DNA of 64,000 nt from an uncultured Christensenella sp. (GTDB taxonomy: Bacteria; Bacillota; Clostridia; Christensenellales; UBA1242): contig CASFBJ010000009.1 in the NCBI GenBank assembly GCA_949292875.1, forward strand, positions 1 to 64,000, given 5' to 3'. Position numbers and translations under genes: made by a program. Numbering within the stretch: position 1 is the stretch's first letter; each line of letters opens with the position of its first letter. The notes below the pieces were generated by a model. That model was not told where the DNA came from and made no database searches. It worked only from the letters and a program-made list of their open reading frames with translations. Positions 30,482 through 40,804 of the stretch are shown here, one piece after another.

Positions 30482-30843
30482 ATTGCTACCTCCTTAAAGT
30501 TATTATATTATATGTAGATTAAGGAAAAATATTTCTTTATATTAAATATATATAATCTACTACAATTTAATTGTATGATATAATGATAAAAAAATCAATC
30601 AAAACAAATATAATTGTTTCAAATATTTTCTTATTACATTTTTATATTAAAAAATAAAATTAAAAAACAAGCATTCATACGCTTAAAATATCGAAAAAAT
30701 ATAATTTTAATTATTGCTTTTAAAATAAAATAGACATTTTTTGTTAATTTTCTTTTTAGTGTACAACAATATTTGTATTTACTTGCATTTTATTTACATA
30801 TTTTATATAATATTATTATCAAAAAAGATGTGTAGGTTGAAAA
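30482..30843. other. Divergent intergenic region yqzL / P-type ATPase
   Basis: A 362-base AT-rich gap with promoters for both neighbours. Apart from the ATPase promoter at its right end I see no hairpin, small reading frame or RNA gene in it. Confidence 0.6.
30783..30811 (+). promoter_or_regulatory. Promoter of the P-type ATPase gene
   Basis: TTGCAT (30783-30788), a 17-base spacer, and a perfect TATAAT (30806-30811), 32 bases before the start codon. Confidence 0.65.
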
Positions 30844-33270
30844 ATGAAAAAAAAAATTAAAAACAAAGTAGAAATAGAAAGAATAGAAAGTAGTATAGAA
30901 ACAGGGCTTACAACTAGTGAAGTTGAACTTAGAAAAAAAGCGGGTTTAAATAACCCTACAAGAAGTGGAAGCAATATTAGTTACTTTTCTATAGTAATGA
31001 GCGAACTTTTTACTTACTTCAATATACTATATATGCTTATAACAATAGTTCTTATTGCAGTAGGAAGTGCTGGACAACTAACTTATCTTGCAGTAATTAT
31101 ACCGAACTTAATTATAGGTATATGGCAAAAGTGCAAATCTAAGTACAATATAGATAAGTTGTCGCTTATGGTTAAAGTAAATGCACAAGTTAAGCGTGAC
31201 GGAAAGTACGAGTTTGTAGATTTGCAGGACATTGTTAGAGATGATATTATAAAATATAGTCTAGGAAATCAAATTTCTGCCGATAGCATATTACTTACAG
31301 GAGAATGTGAAGTAAACGAGTCTATGCTTACAGGTGAAAGTCTTCCTGTAAAGAAAAAAGCTGGTGATAGGTTATATGCAGGGTCATATATTACTAGCGG
31401 TTCTTGTGAAGCTAGAGTATACGATGTTGGCGATGATAATTACATAAACAAACTTACATCTAGAGCAAAAAGATATAATAAACCTAGAAGTGAGATTTTA
31501 AATACTTTAAACGGAATAATTAAAGTTATGGGAATAGCGATTATTCCACTTGCAATATTTTTGTTTTTAAGAACTGAAAATGTTGTAAAAGTTGCGGGTG
31601 CAATGATTGGTATGATACCTAGTGGAATGTTTTTACTTACTAGTACAGCACTTGCAGTTAGTATGATTAGATTAAGTAAACAAAATACTCTTGTGCAAGA
31701 AATGTATTGTATAGAAATGCTTGCAAGAGTAGATACCATTTGTATTGATAAAACAGGAACTATTACAGACGGTAGTATGAATGTGCAAAAAAGTGAATCT
31801 TTACATGAAAAGTTTGATAAAAAATATGTTGATGATATAGTTTCTTGTATGCTTAATTCTGTTAAAGAATATAACCCTACATCTCTTGCATTATCTATGT
31901 ATTTTAAAAGAAGTGATAAACGAAAAGAAAAAGAATATCTTGCTTTTTCTAGTGATAGGAAGTATTTTGGAGTAAAATTTGAAGATGCATCTTTTGTTTT
32001 AGGTGCGCCAGAATATGTTCTTAATATAGAAAAAAATGAAAAGGTAAAAAATATTTGTAACGAAGAAGCTTCTGTAGGTAATAGAGTACTTGTTCTTGCT
32101 CAAATACCAAAATCTGCAAAATTAGATAGTTATGACAAAGATAAAGCCACCGCTATAGGTATGATAGTGTTAGAAGACCATGTTAGAGAAGATGCAATAG
32201 AAACTATAAAATATTTTAAGCAAAATGAAGTTGCATTAAAGGTTATAAGTGGTGATAATCCTTTAACTGTAAGTGAAGTCGCTAAAAGAGCTGGAATTGA
32301 AGGTGCTGAGAAGTACATTTCACTTCAAGATATGAGTATAGAAGAAGTGGAAGCAATAGCTAATGATTATGTTGTTTTTGGCAGAGTTTCTCCGCAACAA
32401 AAAGAAGCTCTTATAAGAGCAATAAAAAATCAAAAGCATACTGTTGCAATGATAGGCGATGGCGTAAACGATATACTTGCTCTTAGAGAATCTGATTGTA
32501 GTGTGGCAGTCGGCGGGGGTACTGAAGCTGCGAAAAATGTTTCTCACTTAATACTTGTAGATAACAATTTTGCTAATATGAAACAAGTAATAGCGGAAGG
32601 TAGAAGATGTACAAATAACTTGCAATGTACAGGTTCAATGTTTTTAACAAAGACATTTATTTGCTTAGTACTTTGCGTATTTAGCATTATTACAGCGTTT
32701 GATTATCCATTTAACCCAAATCAATTATTGCTACTTGAATTTTTTGCTATAGGATTACCTGGGTTCTTCTTTGCTTTGCAGCCTAATAGCGATATAATAA
32801 GAGGCAAATTTCTTGATAATGTACTTTCAAAAGCTTTTGCTCAAGGTTTAACTGCATTAATTCTATGTTTGCCATTATATTTCTTCCTTTTATCACCAAA
32901 TTGGAATCTACAAATGATTCAAATGATGATTATAATGATAGTTACAATAAACTCTCTAGTTGTGTTATTTAGAGTAAATAAAATAAATAAGTTTAGACTC
33001 ATTGTTGCTAGTTCTATGTTTGTATTAGTTATTTTAAGTTTTGTATTTTTAACAGATTTATTCAATCTAAATATTTTGACAGACACACCTTTTGATATAC
33101 TTGGAATGACTGCAGTAAACAGGCAACAATTAGGTATAGTATTAGTTGAGTGTTTGTTAATTTATCCTTTGCAAATGCTTATATACAAAATTACTAAATT
33201 AGTTATAGATAAATATTATAAAATAGTAAATAATAGAAAGAAAAAATTAGAAAATATTGAAGCAAAATAA
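30844..33270 (+). CDS. CtpE-like P-type cation-transporting ATPase
   Basis: An 808-residue membrane pump that uses ATP to move a cation. The actuator loop TGES is at 163-166, the phosphorylation motif DKTGT at 302-306 (Asp302) and the hinge motif GDGVND at about 538-543. About ten membrane segments are visible: two before the actuator, two before Asp302 and a C-terminal group of six. The layout and the segment ARVDTICIDKTGT resemble CtpE-type pumps, which are linked to calcium in mycobacteria. The fourth membrane helix carries IPSGM (258-262) where most calcium-type pumps have PEGL, so the ligand set and ion may differ. There is no N-terminal metal-binding domain, which argues against a copper or zinc exporter. 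It has its own promoter; its neighbours give no clue to the ion. Confidence 0.85.
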   Translation: MKKKIKNKVEIERIESSIETGLTTSEVELRKKAGLNNPTRSGSNISYFSIVMSELFTYFNILYMLITIVLIAVGSAGQLTYLAVIIPNLIIGIWQKCKSKYNIDKLSLMVKVNAQVKRDGKYEFVDLQDIVRDDIIKYSLGNQISADSILLTGECEVNESMLTGESLPVKKKAGDRLYAGSYITSGSCEARVYDVGDDNYINKLTSRAKRYNKPRSEILNTLNGIIKVMGIAIIPLAIFLFLRTENVVKVAGAMIGMIPSGMFLLTSTALAVSMIRLSKQNTLVQEMYCIEMLARVDTICIDKTGTITDGSMNVQKSESLHEKFDKKYVDDIVSCMLNSVKEYNPTSLALSMYFKRSDKRKEKEYLAFSSDRKYFGVKFEDASFVLGAPEYVLNIEKNEKVKNICNEEASVGNRVLVLAQIPKSAKLDSYDKDKATAIGMIVLEDHVREDAIETIKYFKQNEVALKVISGDNPLTVSEVAKRAGIEGAEKYISLQDMSIEEVEAIANDYVVFGRVSPQQKEALIRAIKNQKHTVAMIGDGVNDILALRESDCSVAVGGGTEAAKNVSHLILVDNNFANMKQVIAEGRRCTNNLQCTGSMFLTKTFICLVLCVFSIITAFDYPFNPNQLLLLEFFAIGLPGFFFALQPNSDIIRGKFLDNVLSKAFAQGLTALILCLPLYFFLLSPNWNLQMIQMMIIMIVTINSLVVLFRVNKINKFRLIVASSMFVLVILSFVFLTDLFNLNILTDTPFDILGMTAVNRQQLGIVLVECLLIYPLQMLIYKITKLVIDKYYKIVNNRKKKLENIEAK

Positions 33271-33293
33271 TAAAATTATAGACTAAATAAGGT

Positions 33294-33322
33294 TTGACAT
33301 TTTCGGTTTTATATGATACTCT
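33294..33322 (+). promoter_or_regulatory. Possible promoter of Nudix gene
   Basis: A perfect TTGACA (33294-33299) is followed 17 bases later by TACTCT, a poor -10; GATACT and TATGAT are nearby but badly spaced. It lies just before the Shine-Dalgarno of the Nudix gene. Confidence 0.4.
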
Positions 33323-33347
33323 ATCTTTGTTTTAGGAGAGTATTATT

Positions 33348-34043
33348 ATGAATAAATATAAACTTTATAGAAAAATTAAAGCCGAATATGCTTACTCTCT
33401 ATTCAAAAATAATCAAACCTTTGAAAAAGTTAGAGCAATCATTATAAAAGATGGAAAAATTTTATTGCTTCATAAAGTTCATACAGATAAATATGCACTT
33501 CCAGGTGGTGGCGTTGAGTATGAAGAAAATATAGAGATTGCAGTAGAAAGAGAATGTTATGAAGAAGCGAAAGCTAAAGTAAAGTTTAAAAGTATAGTTG
33601 GTATACTTAATAACGATGTAGATATGGTTTACGAAAAAGAACATTTTGTTTCTACACGAGTGGAGTATTATTGTTTATGTGAATTTGTAAGTTTTATAAA
33701 AAAGAAAAAACACTTTGGTTTAAATGGAGAATTTTTTGATAGAGTAGAAGTAGTTTGGCTAAATGTAAAAGATATTGAAAAAGCGGAACTTTCAGACTAT
33801 GTAGTGCATAAAATAAAGAAGGCAATGAAAATATTGTCTAATGTAAATACTGATAACATTTTAAAAGAAGATAAGCAAAAAAATATAGATATTCAAAAAG
33901 AAAAAGTGCAACATATAAAAGTACAAACACAATATAGTAATAAAAAAAAATATATAGGATTTAAAAATAATTCAAAATATAAAAAAAATAAAAATAATTC
34001 TCATAATAGAAAATATAATAAAGAAAGTGAAGTTGCACATTAA
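33348..34043 (+). CDS. Nudix hydrolase
   Basis: A 231-residue protein with a Nudix domain in residues about 25-150, which cleaves nucleoside diphosphates linked to another group. The Nudix box G-x5-E-x7-RE-x2-EE is complete (Gly54, Glu60, Arg68, Glu69, Glu72, Glu73), with the preceding ALPGGG signature, so it should be active and bind magnesium. The last 70 residues or so are a Lys/Asn/Gln-rich tail with no visible fold, unusual for the family; it could bind RNA or simply reflect low-complexity growth in AT-rich DNA. AGGAG precedes the ATG at a normal distance. It stands alone, with its own terminator. Substrate cannot be told from sequence. Confidence 0.85.
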   Translation: MNKYKLYRKIKAEYAYSLFKNNQTFEKVRAIIIKDGKILLLHKVHTDKYALPGGGVEYEENIEIAVERECYEEAKAKVKFKSIVGILNNDVDMVYEKEHFVSTRVEYYCLCEFVSFIKKKKHFGLNGEFFDRVEVVWLNVKDIEKAELSDYVVHKIKKAMKILSNVNTDNILKEDKQKNIDIQKEKVQHIKVQTQYSNKKKYIGFKNNSKYKKNKNNSHNRKYNKESEVAH

Positions 34044-34066
34044 GATTAAAATGTAATATTGGTTTT

Positions 34067-34092
34067 ATGAAGCGAATTTCCATTCGCTTCAT
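34067..34092 (+). terminator. Terminator of Nudix gene
   Basis: An 11-pair perfect stem (34067-34077 with 34082-34092), loop TTCC, followed by TTTTT. Confidence 0.9.
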
Positions 34093-34325
34093 TTTTATAT
34101 AGATAAAATTTATCTAATTTATAGTTATAGCAATAAAATATTTACTTAGAATTATAAAGTCTATATGTAATAACTTTAATTTACAAAATTTGTGCATGTG
34201 AAAATTAAAATCACTAAAAAGATATAAACATAGTCTTGTATATATTTTTAATGGGTAATTAAGATACTTAATAGCATTACTTTATAAAATTATTTAATAT
34301 TGATTAGTTTTATTGTTTTGAGCTA
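34093..34325. other. AT-rich gap
   Basis: Between the Nudix terminator and the next promoter there are about 230 bases of AT-rich sequence with no frame, repeat or structure I can support. Confidence 0.5.
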
Positions 34326-34354
34326 TTGATTAATTCAAAAATTCATGCTATATT
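34326..34354 (+). promoter_or_regulatory. Promoter of helical-repeat gene
   Basis: TTGATT (34326-34331), a 17-base spacer and TATATT (34349-34354). The -10 box ends 21 bases before the ATG, leaving a very short leader that starts close to the Shine-Dalgarno. Confidence 0.55.
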
Positions 34355-34375
34355 TTAGTGTTATTGGAGGTAAAT

Positions 34376-35224
34376 ATGAGTAATCTAGTTAAAGAAAAAT
34401 ATGATGTAGTTAAATTATTGAGTTGCAAAACAGCAAAAGAAGCTTATGATTATATAAAATCTCAAAATGACCATACAAAAATTATTTCCATGATAAGAAT
34501 TTTCTATTTAAGTAAAGAAACAGCAACTTTAAAAGAATTTTCAAAACTTTTTTCAAGCATAGAATTAAAAGAAACAACTTTGCATTTCGTAAGAAGTAGC
34601 GATATAAGATTAATAGAAAATTATTCATTATCATTAGCTAAAGAAGATTTAAAATATATGCAAAGAGTATGCGTAAACGATAAAAATTATTCTTTGCTAA
34701 ATAAAATGATTAAAGGTGTTTGGAAAAATCACTTATCTGACCTTCCTAGTCTAATTGCGCAAACGGAAGATATGGAATTTATATTAAAAATGGCTAAAAA
34801 CAATCCAGAGTTAAAAAAGGACTTACTAGAGGATGCTATTATAAGGAATAATGATGCAAATTATATATATAGATTTGCATTTTATGTAAAAGATGCAAAT
34901 GTTGATAAGTTGTGTCATGCGGTTATAGATGCAGGCTATCCTAGTTTTATAGTGCGTTTTGCACAGGATATAAATGGCGCTGATGTAAAATTTTTGCAAG
35001 CAGCAACTTTAAGAATTAATAAACCTAGATGGATATATGAGTTTGCGCTTAAAGTTGCAAAAGCAGATATTTCAAAATTAGAAAGAGCAATAGTAAAAAC
35101 AAGAAATGTAACATGGATTAAAAAATTTAGAGATAATGTTAAAGGTGCAAGTAAAGAATATTTGCAAGATGCACTTGATGAAATAGAAAGTAGGCGTAGA
35201 ATGATAAGTGAGCAAGAAAAATAA
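34376..35224 (+). CDS. Cytoplasmic alpha-helical repeat protein, unknown function
   Basis: I do not recognise the family. The protein (282 residues) has no signal peptide or membrane segment. Its second half shows about three copies of a 33-residue helical unit with the pattern IYxFA-x(3)-V-x(2)-A-x(4)-L-x(2)-A: around YIYRFAFYVKDANVDKLCHA, FIVRFAQDINGADVKFLQAA and WIYEFALKVAKADISKLERA, with a weaker fourth copy (WIKKFRDNVKGASKEYLQDA). Such repeats stack into a solenoid and usually bind protein or nucleic acid. TTGGAGG lies seven bases before ATG 34376; the in-frame GTG at 34358 is upstream of this site and is rejected. It has its own promoter and terminator. Confidence 0.7.
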   Translation: MSNLVKEKYDVVKLLSCKTAKEAYDYIKSQNDHTKIISMIRIFYLSKETATLKEFSKLFSSIELKETTLHFVRSSDIRLIENYSLSLAKEDLKYMQRVCVNDKNYSLLNKMIKGVWKNHLSDLPSLIAQTEDMEFILKMAKNNPELKKDLLEDAIIRNNDANYIYRFAFYVKDANVDKLCHAVIDAGYPSFIVRFAQDINGADVKFLQAATLRINKPRWIYEFALKVAKADISKLERAIVKTRNVTWIKKFRDNVKGASKEYLQDALDEIESRRRMISEQEK

Positions 35225-35242
35225 TGTAAATTTTTATAATAT

Positions 35243-35271
35243 AAAAAAATATAGCCATGCTATATTTTTTT
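35243..35271. terminator. Bidirectional terminator
   Basis: A 13-pair perfect stem (35243-35255 with 35259-35271) around CAT, with seven A on one side and eight T on the other. It serves the helical-repeat gene and the opposing LRR/topoisomerase operon. Confidence 0.9.
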
Positions 35272-35279
35272 TAGAAAAT

Positions 35280-36086
35280 TTATTGAATTAATGACATTAA
35301 TTCTTCATTGTTATTAAAAGAGATACTATCATTTGTTAAGGGTTTATTAGAAAATATTTTCTCATTTTCTTTTATATTTAAGTAAAATATGTTAGTGCAT
35401 TCAAAAGCAAGTTTTCCTATTTTTGTATCTTTATTTTTTAAAACTACAAGTTCTAAATTTTCGCAACCGCTAAAAGTTTCTGTACATATGCTATCTACAT
35501 TTTCACAAATTGTGATTTTTATTAGATTATAACAATTTGCAAAAGCTTTTCTTCCTATAGTTTTAATATTTTGATTTAATTCTACTTGCTCTAAATTATT
35601 GCAATTTTCAAAAGTTTCTTGTTCAATGTTTGTTATAAGTTCGGGCAAAACAATATTTTTAAAATTATTGCAAGCAAAAGCTTTTTTACCTATTTTTTTA
35701 AGCCCTGCAGGGAAAATTATGTTTTCAAGCCTGCTTTCATAAAACGCTTCTTCGCCTATTTCCTCAATGCTATTAGGCAATTCTATAGAGAAAAGGGAAG
35801 GGCAAAACTTAAAAGTACAATCTTCTATCTTTTTTAAGTTTGCAGGTAAAGTAACTTTTTCAAGGTTGTCGCATTCTTCAAATGCGTGAGCTCCTATTTT
35901 TGTGATTTCATCTGGAATAACAATTTCTTTAAATATGTATTTTTCGTTATTAATGTTTGGATGTATGGCATCATCAAAATCATAAAAAGCATAATCGGCA
36001 ATTTCTGTTGCATCACGCCAAAATTCTTCTTGATTTGTTATGAAAAGTTCTATGTTTTTTTCCACATATTCTTTTGTTATTTGCAT
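35280..36086 (-). CDS. BspA-type leucine-rich-repeat protein, cytoplasmic
   Basis: A 268-residue protein made of about eight LRR_5 (BspA-type) repeats of roughly 23 residues from residue 40 to 235, e.g. KIGAHAFEECDNLEKVTLPA and TIGRKAFANCYNLIKITICE. Such repeats bind protein partners and are usually found in surface proteins, but here there is no signal peptide, lipobox or anchor, so it should stay in the cell. It starts 12 bases after parC, with TAGGAG between the parC stop and its ATG, so it is the third cistron of the topoisomerase operon. Whether it acts on the topoisomerase is unknown; the position is the only hint. Confidence 0.8.
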   Translation of the reverse strand: MQITKEYVEKNIELFITNQEEFWRDATEIADYAFYDFDDAIHPNINNEKYIFKEIVIPDEITKIGAHAFEECDNLEKVTLPANLKKIEDCTFKFCPSLFSIELPNSIEEIGEEAFYESRLENIIFPAGLKKIGKKAFACNNFKNIVLPELITNIEQETFENCNNLEQVELNQNIKTIGRKAFANCYNLIKITICENVDSICTETFSGCENLELVVLKNKDTKIGKLAFECTNIFYLNIKENEKIFSNKPLTNDSISFNNNEELMSLIQ

Positions 36087-36098
36087 AAAAACTCCTAA

Positions 36099-38567
36099 CT
36101 ATAATTTATTAAATATATAAACACCGCTTACCATTAAGCCTGCTTTACTTCTTGTTACAGATTTACCTATGCTTTGTCTACTTGTTCCAATAATTATATC
36201 TTCAGTAAACTTAGAAATAAGCATTTCATTCATATCTTGTATCATAATTGTGTAAGGTTCTTTTACTATGTTAGCGAATGCTATTTCGGTACCATTTTCC
36301 TTTCCTAGAGGGCTTATTTTAACGCCTTTTCTATTTCTAGGCAAAATTTCAATATCTGGAACTATAGTTCGCTTAGCATAAGCTTTATTTGTTACAGTTA
36401 TTATTTCACCTTCATTTGATGAAAGTCCTGCATAAACTATATGGTCGTCATCGTTTAGGTTCATTGCTTTCACGCCTTGTGTAACTCTTCCTGAGTCTGT
36501 TAAATCATCTATCTTAGCATTTAAAACATAACCAAGTTTTGAAACTAATATCATGCTTTCAAATGCAGGATTGCTTAGTACATAATTTACAACTTCATCT
36601 TTATCTTTTAGTTGTATGCTTTGGAAACTTGTTTTAGCGACATTGTATTCGCTTAATTGAGATTTTTTGACCATTCCATATTTTGTAAAGGCGTAAATAC
36701 TTGTATTTTTTGGCATTGTTTTAAAGACATTGAAGTAAACAACTGTTTCATTTTGTGACATTTCTAGTATTCTATGTAAAGGCGTTCCTTTATCTTTTAA
36801 TTTGCATTTTGGGATATTTTTTACAGGTATCTTATAGCAGTATCCTAGATTAGTAAATATATATGCTGTTTTATCAGTTGTTGTACTATATAAGTATTCG
36901 TGAGTTTCGTTTAATGTTGTATTTGCATTTACACTTTTTTGTGCTAATTGATAATGTTTTGGATTAATTGACTTAATGTTACCATTTGCAGAAATAGTTA
37001 CAATCACATCTTCTATAATGTCATCGTCTTTTTCTTTTTCTTCTTTTGGTTTATCTTTTTGTTGCACAATCTTAGTAAGTCTAGGTGATTTGTATTTTTT
37101 CTTTATTTCAAGTAATTCTTTTTTAACTATATTATATTGAAGTTTGTCGCTTGCTATTATTTTTGTAAGATTAGCTATAAGTTCTTTCAAAGATTTTAAT
37201 TCTTCTTCAATCTTATATTTTTCTAGGTTTGTTAGTTTAGCAAGTCTCATGTCTAGTATTGCTTGCGCTTGTTTTTCAGATAATTTGAAAGTTGCTATTA
37301 AACCTTTTTTTGCTTCAGTAGTATTTGGAGAAGATTTTATTAGTTTTATAACTTTATCTATATTTTTTATAGCAATAATTAGCCCTTCTAATATGTGTGC
37401 TCTTTCTTTTGCAATGTCTAAATCGTATTTTGAACGGCGTAAAATGATTTTCTTTCTATACTCTAGGTAATATTTCAATATTTCCATTAAACCTAATTGC
37501 TTTGGTTTGCCGTCGGCAATTGCAACCATATTTATATAAAAACCCGTTTCTAGATTAGTATATTTCAAAAGATAATTTAATATACGCTCAGCATTAGCAT
37601 CTTTTTTAAGTCTAATCACTGCACGCATACCATTTCTATCAGATTCATCTCTTATATCTTGTATGCCTGCAAGATTTTCTTTTCCTTTGTCGTCTTTTAG
37701 TTCTGCTATTTTTTGTAAAAGTGTTACCTTATTTACTTGATAAGGAAGTTCTGTTATAACAATGCTTTTTTTATCATTGTTATTTTCTATTTTTATACTT
37801 GCTCTTAAAGTTATTTTTCCTTTCCCTGTTTCGTATGCTTGTTTTATTTCATCGCCTTCAAGAATGATATTTGCTCCAGTAGGGAAGTCGGGTGCTGGTA
37901 AAACTTTCATAATATCATCTAAAGTTGCTTTTTTCTTGTCTATAAGAAGAACTATCGCATCTATAACTTCTGCTAAATTATGTGTAGGTATATTTGTAGC
38001 AAGACCTACAGCTATACCGCTTCCGCCATTTACAAGTAAGTTAGGGAAGGCTGAAGGTAGCATGTCTGGTTCTTTTAAGGTATCGTCAAAGTTTAGTGAC
38101 CAACTTACGGTGTTTTTCTCTAAATCTTTAAGCATTTCCATAGCAAGAGGTGCAAGCTTCGCTTCTGTATATCTCATTGCTGCTGCGCTGTCACCATCTA
38201 CTGAACCAAAGTTTCCGTGTCCTTGTACTAATATTTCACGCATATTAAAATTTTGAGCCATTCTTACCATGGCGTCATATACAGAACTATCACCATGTGG
38301 ATGATATTTACCCAAACATTCTCCGACTATTCTTGCACTTTTTTTAAATTGTTTATCTGGTGTTATACCTAAATCGTACATTGCATATAGTATTCTTCTT
38401 TGTACAGGTTTTAGTCCATCTTCTACTCTTGGTAATGCTCTATCTAAAATAACATGTTCTGAATATGGTATCATAGACTCATGCAAAACTTTATCTATGT
38501 TTTTATACAATATTTTTGGTGCATGAGTTATTGCTGATTGTTTAGTTTTTTTAGTTTTACTTTCCAT
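36099..38567 (-). CDS. parC: Type IIA topoisomerase A subunit, ParC-like
   Basis: The DNA-cutting subunit (822 residues) of a type II topoisomerase. The catalytic tyrosine is Tyr133 in AAMRYTE. The quinolone region [15 protein letters not shown] keeps the sensitive-type Ser94 and Asp98 (equivalent to Ser83 and Asp87 of E. coli GyrA). The helix-rich tower and coiled-coil region ends near residue 500, and a beta-pinwheel domain follows (about 520-822). No GyrA box (QRRGGKG type) is visible at the start of the pinwheel, where [11 protein letters not shown] stands instead, which favours a topoisomerase IV-like decatenase over a true gyrase. The B subunit gene lies 10 bases upstream. A second gyrA elsewhere in the genome is expected but cannot be seen here. 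Confidence 0.85.
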   Translation of the reverse strand: MESKTKKTKQSAITHAPKILYKNIDKVLHESMIPYSEHVILDRALPRVEDGLKPVQRRILYAMYDLGITPDKQFKKSARIVGECLGKYHPHGDSSVYDAMVRMAQNFNMREILVQGHGNFGSVDGDSAAAMRYTEAKLAPLAMEMLKDLEKNTVSWSLNFDDTLKEPDMLPSAFPNLLVNGGSGIAVGLATNIPTHNLAEVIDAIVLLIDKKKATLDDIMKVLPAPDFPTGANIILEGDEIKQAYETGKGKITLRASIKIENNNDKKSIVITELPYQVNKVTLLQKIAELKDDKGKENLAGIQDIRDESDRNGMRAVIRLKKDANAERILNYLLKYTNLETGFYINMVAIADGKPKQLGLMEILKYYLEYRKKIILRRSKYDLDIAKERAHILEGLIIAIKNIDKVIKLIKSSPNTTEAKKGLIATFKLSEKQAQAILDMRLAKLTNLEKYKIEEELKSLKELIANLTKIIASDKLQYNIVKKELLEIKKKYKSPRLTKIVQQKDKPKEEKEKDDDIIEDVIVTISANGNIKSINPKHYQLAQKSVNANTTLNETHEYLYSTTTDKTAYIFTNLGYCYKIPVKNIPKCKLKDKGTPLHRILEMSQNETVVYFNVFKTMPKNTSIYAFTKYGMVKKSQLSEYNVAKTSFQSIQLKDKDEVVNYVLSNPAFESMILVSKLGYVLNAKIDDLTDSGRVTQGVKAMNLNDDDHIVYAGLSSNEGEIITVTNKAYAKRTIVPDIEILPRNRKGVKISPLGKENGTEIAFANIVKEPYTIMIQDMNEMLISKFTEDIIIGTSRQSIGKSVTRSKAGLMVSGVYIFNKL

Positions 38568-38577
38568 ATATTTTTCC

Positions 38578-40554
38578 TTACATTACATCTATATTTTTAT
38601 TAATCTTTTTTTGTATCATTTTTTTATCAAAATCATTTTCTTTATTGAAGTTAGCATGTTCCGCTATATATTCTTTTCGCTCTTCTATATTGTCGCCCAT
38701 AAGGATATTTACCATTCTTTCTGCTTCTGCAACATCTTCTAAATCTACTCTTACTAATGTTCGTTTATTAGGGTCCATTGTTGTTTCCCAAAGTTGTTCA
38801 GGATTCATTTCTCCTAAACCTTTGTATCGTTGTATAGTATATCCTTTGCCTGCTCTTTCTATTGCTTCAGGTAATTCTATATCACTGTATACATATTCTG
38901 TAAAATTACCTTTAGATACTTTATATAGTGGAGGCATACCTATATATACATATCCGCCTGTTACAAGTTCACGCATATATCTAAAGAAGAAAGTTAATAA
39001 TATTGCTCTAATATGTGCACCGTCTTGGTCTGCATCGGCAAGAATAATCACTTTGTGATATTTTAAATTTTTTGCATTGAAATCGTCGCCTATTCCTGCA
39101 CCTAGTGCTGAGATTATAGTTCTTATTTCTTCATTTTGTAAAACTTGTTCTAATCTTTTCTTTTCGGCATTTAAAGGCTTACCTTTAAGTGGCAATATTG
39201 CTTGATATTTTCTATCTCTTGCTTGTTTTGCACTTCCACCGGCAGAATCACCTTCTACAATAAAAAGTTCGTTCAATTCTGCTTTATGTCCAGTGCATGA
39301 ACTAAGTTTACCAACTAATGTACTGCTATCTATGCTATTTTTTGCTCTTGTAAGTTCTTTTGCTTTTTTTGCAGCTTCTCTTGCTTTTGCAGCGCCTTTT
39401 GCTTTGTTTATCAAAAGTTCCAAAGACTTTTCATATTCTTTTCTTTCTATAAGTTTGCTTAGTTCATTTGTTATTATTTGTTCTACTTCAGTTTTTGCTT
39501 CAGGGTTTCCTAACTTAGTTTTAGTTTGTCCTTCAAATTGGACTGTTTTCATTTTGATACTAAGAATTGCAGAAATTCCTTCTCTAAAGTCTTCGCCAAG
39601 TAGATTTTGGTCTTTTTCCTTTAGATAATTATTTTTTCTTGCATAATCATTTAAAACTTTAGTTAAAGCGACTTTTAAACCTGTTTCGTGTGTACCGCCT
39701 TCTGTTGTTGGAATGTTGTTGACAAAAGAAAATATATTTTCATTGTATCCGTCTGTATAACTTATTGTACATTCTAATTTGACAAGTTTGCTTGCTCCTT
39801 CTATATAAAAACATGGCTCAAATAATGTGCTTTTTCCACTATTTATGTATTTTGAAAAGTCTACTAATCCGCCATCAAACTTATATATAGTTTGCGTATT
39901 TTCTCTTTCATCTATAAACTCTATCTGTAAGCCTTTATTTAAAAATGCTAACTCTTTTAATCTTTTGCTAACAATGTCATTTGAAAAATCACATTCTTCA
40001 AATATTGTGCAGTCGGGTAGGAAGCGTACAAGTGTACCCTGTTTTTTTGTTGCTCCTATCTCTTTGAGTGGAGCTAATGCTATACCACCATGTACTTTGC
40101 CTTTGCTATCTTCTTTGCAAGCAAATTTTACTTCGTATTCTTTTCCTTCTTTGTATACATTTACTTGGCACCATGTACTTAAAGCATTTACTACTGATGA
40201 ACCGACACCATGTAGTCCGCCTGAATAACTATAGTTTTCATTATTAAATTTTCCGCCTGCGTGTAGTTGTGTGAAAACTACTTCTACACCAGATTTTTTT
40301 AGTGTAGGGTGCATATCTACAGGTATACCTCTGCCGTTGTCTTCTACAGAAGCACTACCGTCTTTGTGTAATGTTACTATTATTTTATTTGCAAAGCCAT
40401 TTGATGCTTCGTCTATGGCATTGTCTACTATTTCCCATAATAAGTGATGCAATCCTTTTAGTCCAGTAGTTCCTATATACATTCCGGGTCTAAGTCTTAC
40501 TGCGTCAAGTCCTTCTAATACAAGTATGTCTTTTGATTCATATGTTTTTGCCAT
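38578..40554 (-). CDS. parE: Type IIA topoisomerase B subunit, ParE-like
   Basis: The ATPase subunit (658 residues) of the same enzyme. The GHKL ATP site shows [10 protein letters not shown] (41-50), DNGRGIP and [15 protein letters not shown]. The transducer has QTKTKLGN. The TOPRIM domain has EGDSAGGSA and [10 protein letters not shown] for magnesium binding. The length fits ParE or a gyrB without the proteobacterial insert. The segments [12 protein letters not shown] and [10 protein letters not shown] look closer to the second, topoisomerase IV-like pair of Clostridia than to GyrB, but this is a judgement by eye. AAGGAT precedes the ATG. It is the first gene of the parE-parC-LRR operon and is divergent from the hydrolase-like gene. 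Confidence 0.85.
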   Translation of the reverse strand: MAKTYESKDILVLEGLDAVRLRPGMYIGTTGLKGLHHLLWEIVDNAIDEASNGFANKIIVTLHKDGSASVEDNGRGIPVDMHPTLKKSGVEVVFTQLHAGGKFNNENYSYSGGLHGVGSSVVNALSTWCQVNVYKEGKEYEVKFACKEDSKGKVHGGIALAPLKEIGATKKQGTLVRFLPDCTIFEECDFSNDIVSKRLKELAFLNKGLQIEFIDERENTQTIYKFDGGLVDFSKYINSGKSTLFEPCFYIEGASKLVKLECTISYTDGYNENIFSFVNNIPTTEGGTHETGLKVALTKVLNDYARKNNYLKEKDQNLLGEDFREGISAILSIKMKTVQFEGQTKTKLGNPEAKTEVEQIITNELSKLIERKEYEKSLELLINKAKGAAKAREAAKKAKELTRAKNSIDSSTLVGKLSSCTGHKAELNELFIVEGDSAGGSAKQARDRKYQAILPLKGKPLNAEKKRLEQVLQNEEIRTIISALGAGIGDDFNAKNLKYHKVIILADADQDGAHIRAILLTFFFRYMRELVTGGYVYIGMPPLYKVSKGNFTEYVYSDIELPEAIERAGKGYTIQRYKGLGEMNPEQLWETTMDPNKRTLVRVDLEDVAEAERMVNILMGDNIEERKEYIAEHANFNKENDFDKKMIQKKINKNIDVM

Positions 40555-40715
40555 ATTCTATATCCTTTTATCTAATATTATCTTTAATAAAACTTTATAT
40601 ATAATATCATAAAAATAACGATTTTTGCAACTAAATACAACTAAATCAAAAATTAATAGTGTATTAAGTGTTGTATTTATTATGTGTTTAGTAGTGTATT
40701 TTATATTTAACTTGC

Positions 40716-40743
40716 TTGACTTTTTTTGATAAAAATATAAAAT
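40716..40743 (+). promoter_or_regulatory. Promoter of hydrolase-like gene
   Basis: TTGACT (40716-40721), 16 bases, TAAAAT (40738-40743), 61 bases before the ATG at 40805. Confidence 0.5.
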
Positions 40744-40804
40744 ATTAACTATAGACGATTTTGTCATCATACTGTTTTTATTTAAAATGATTAGAGGTAT
40801 ATGC

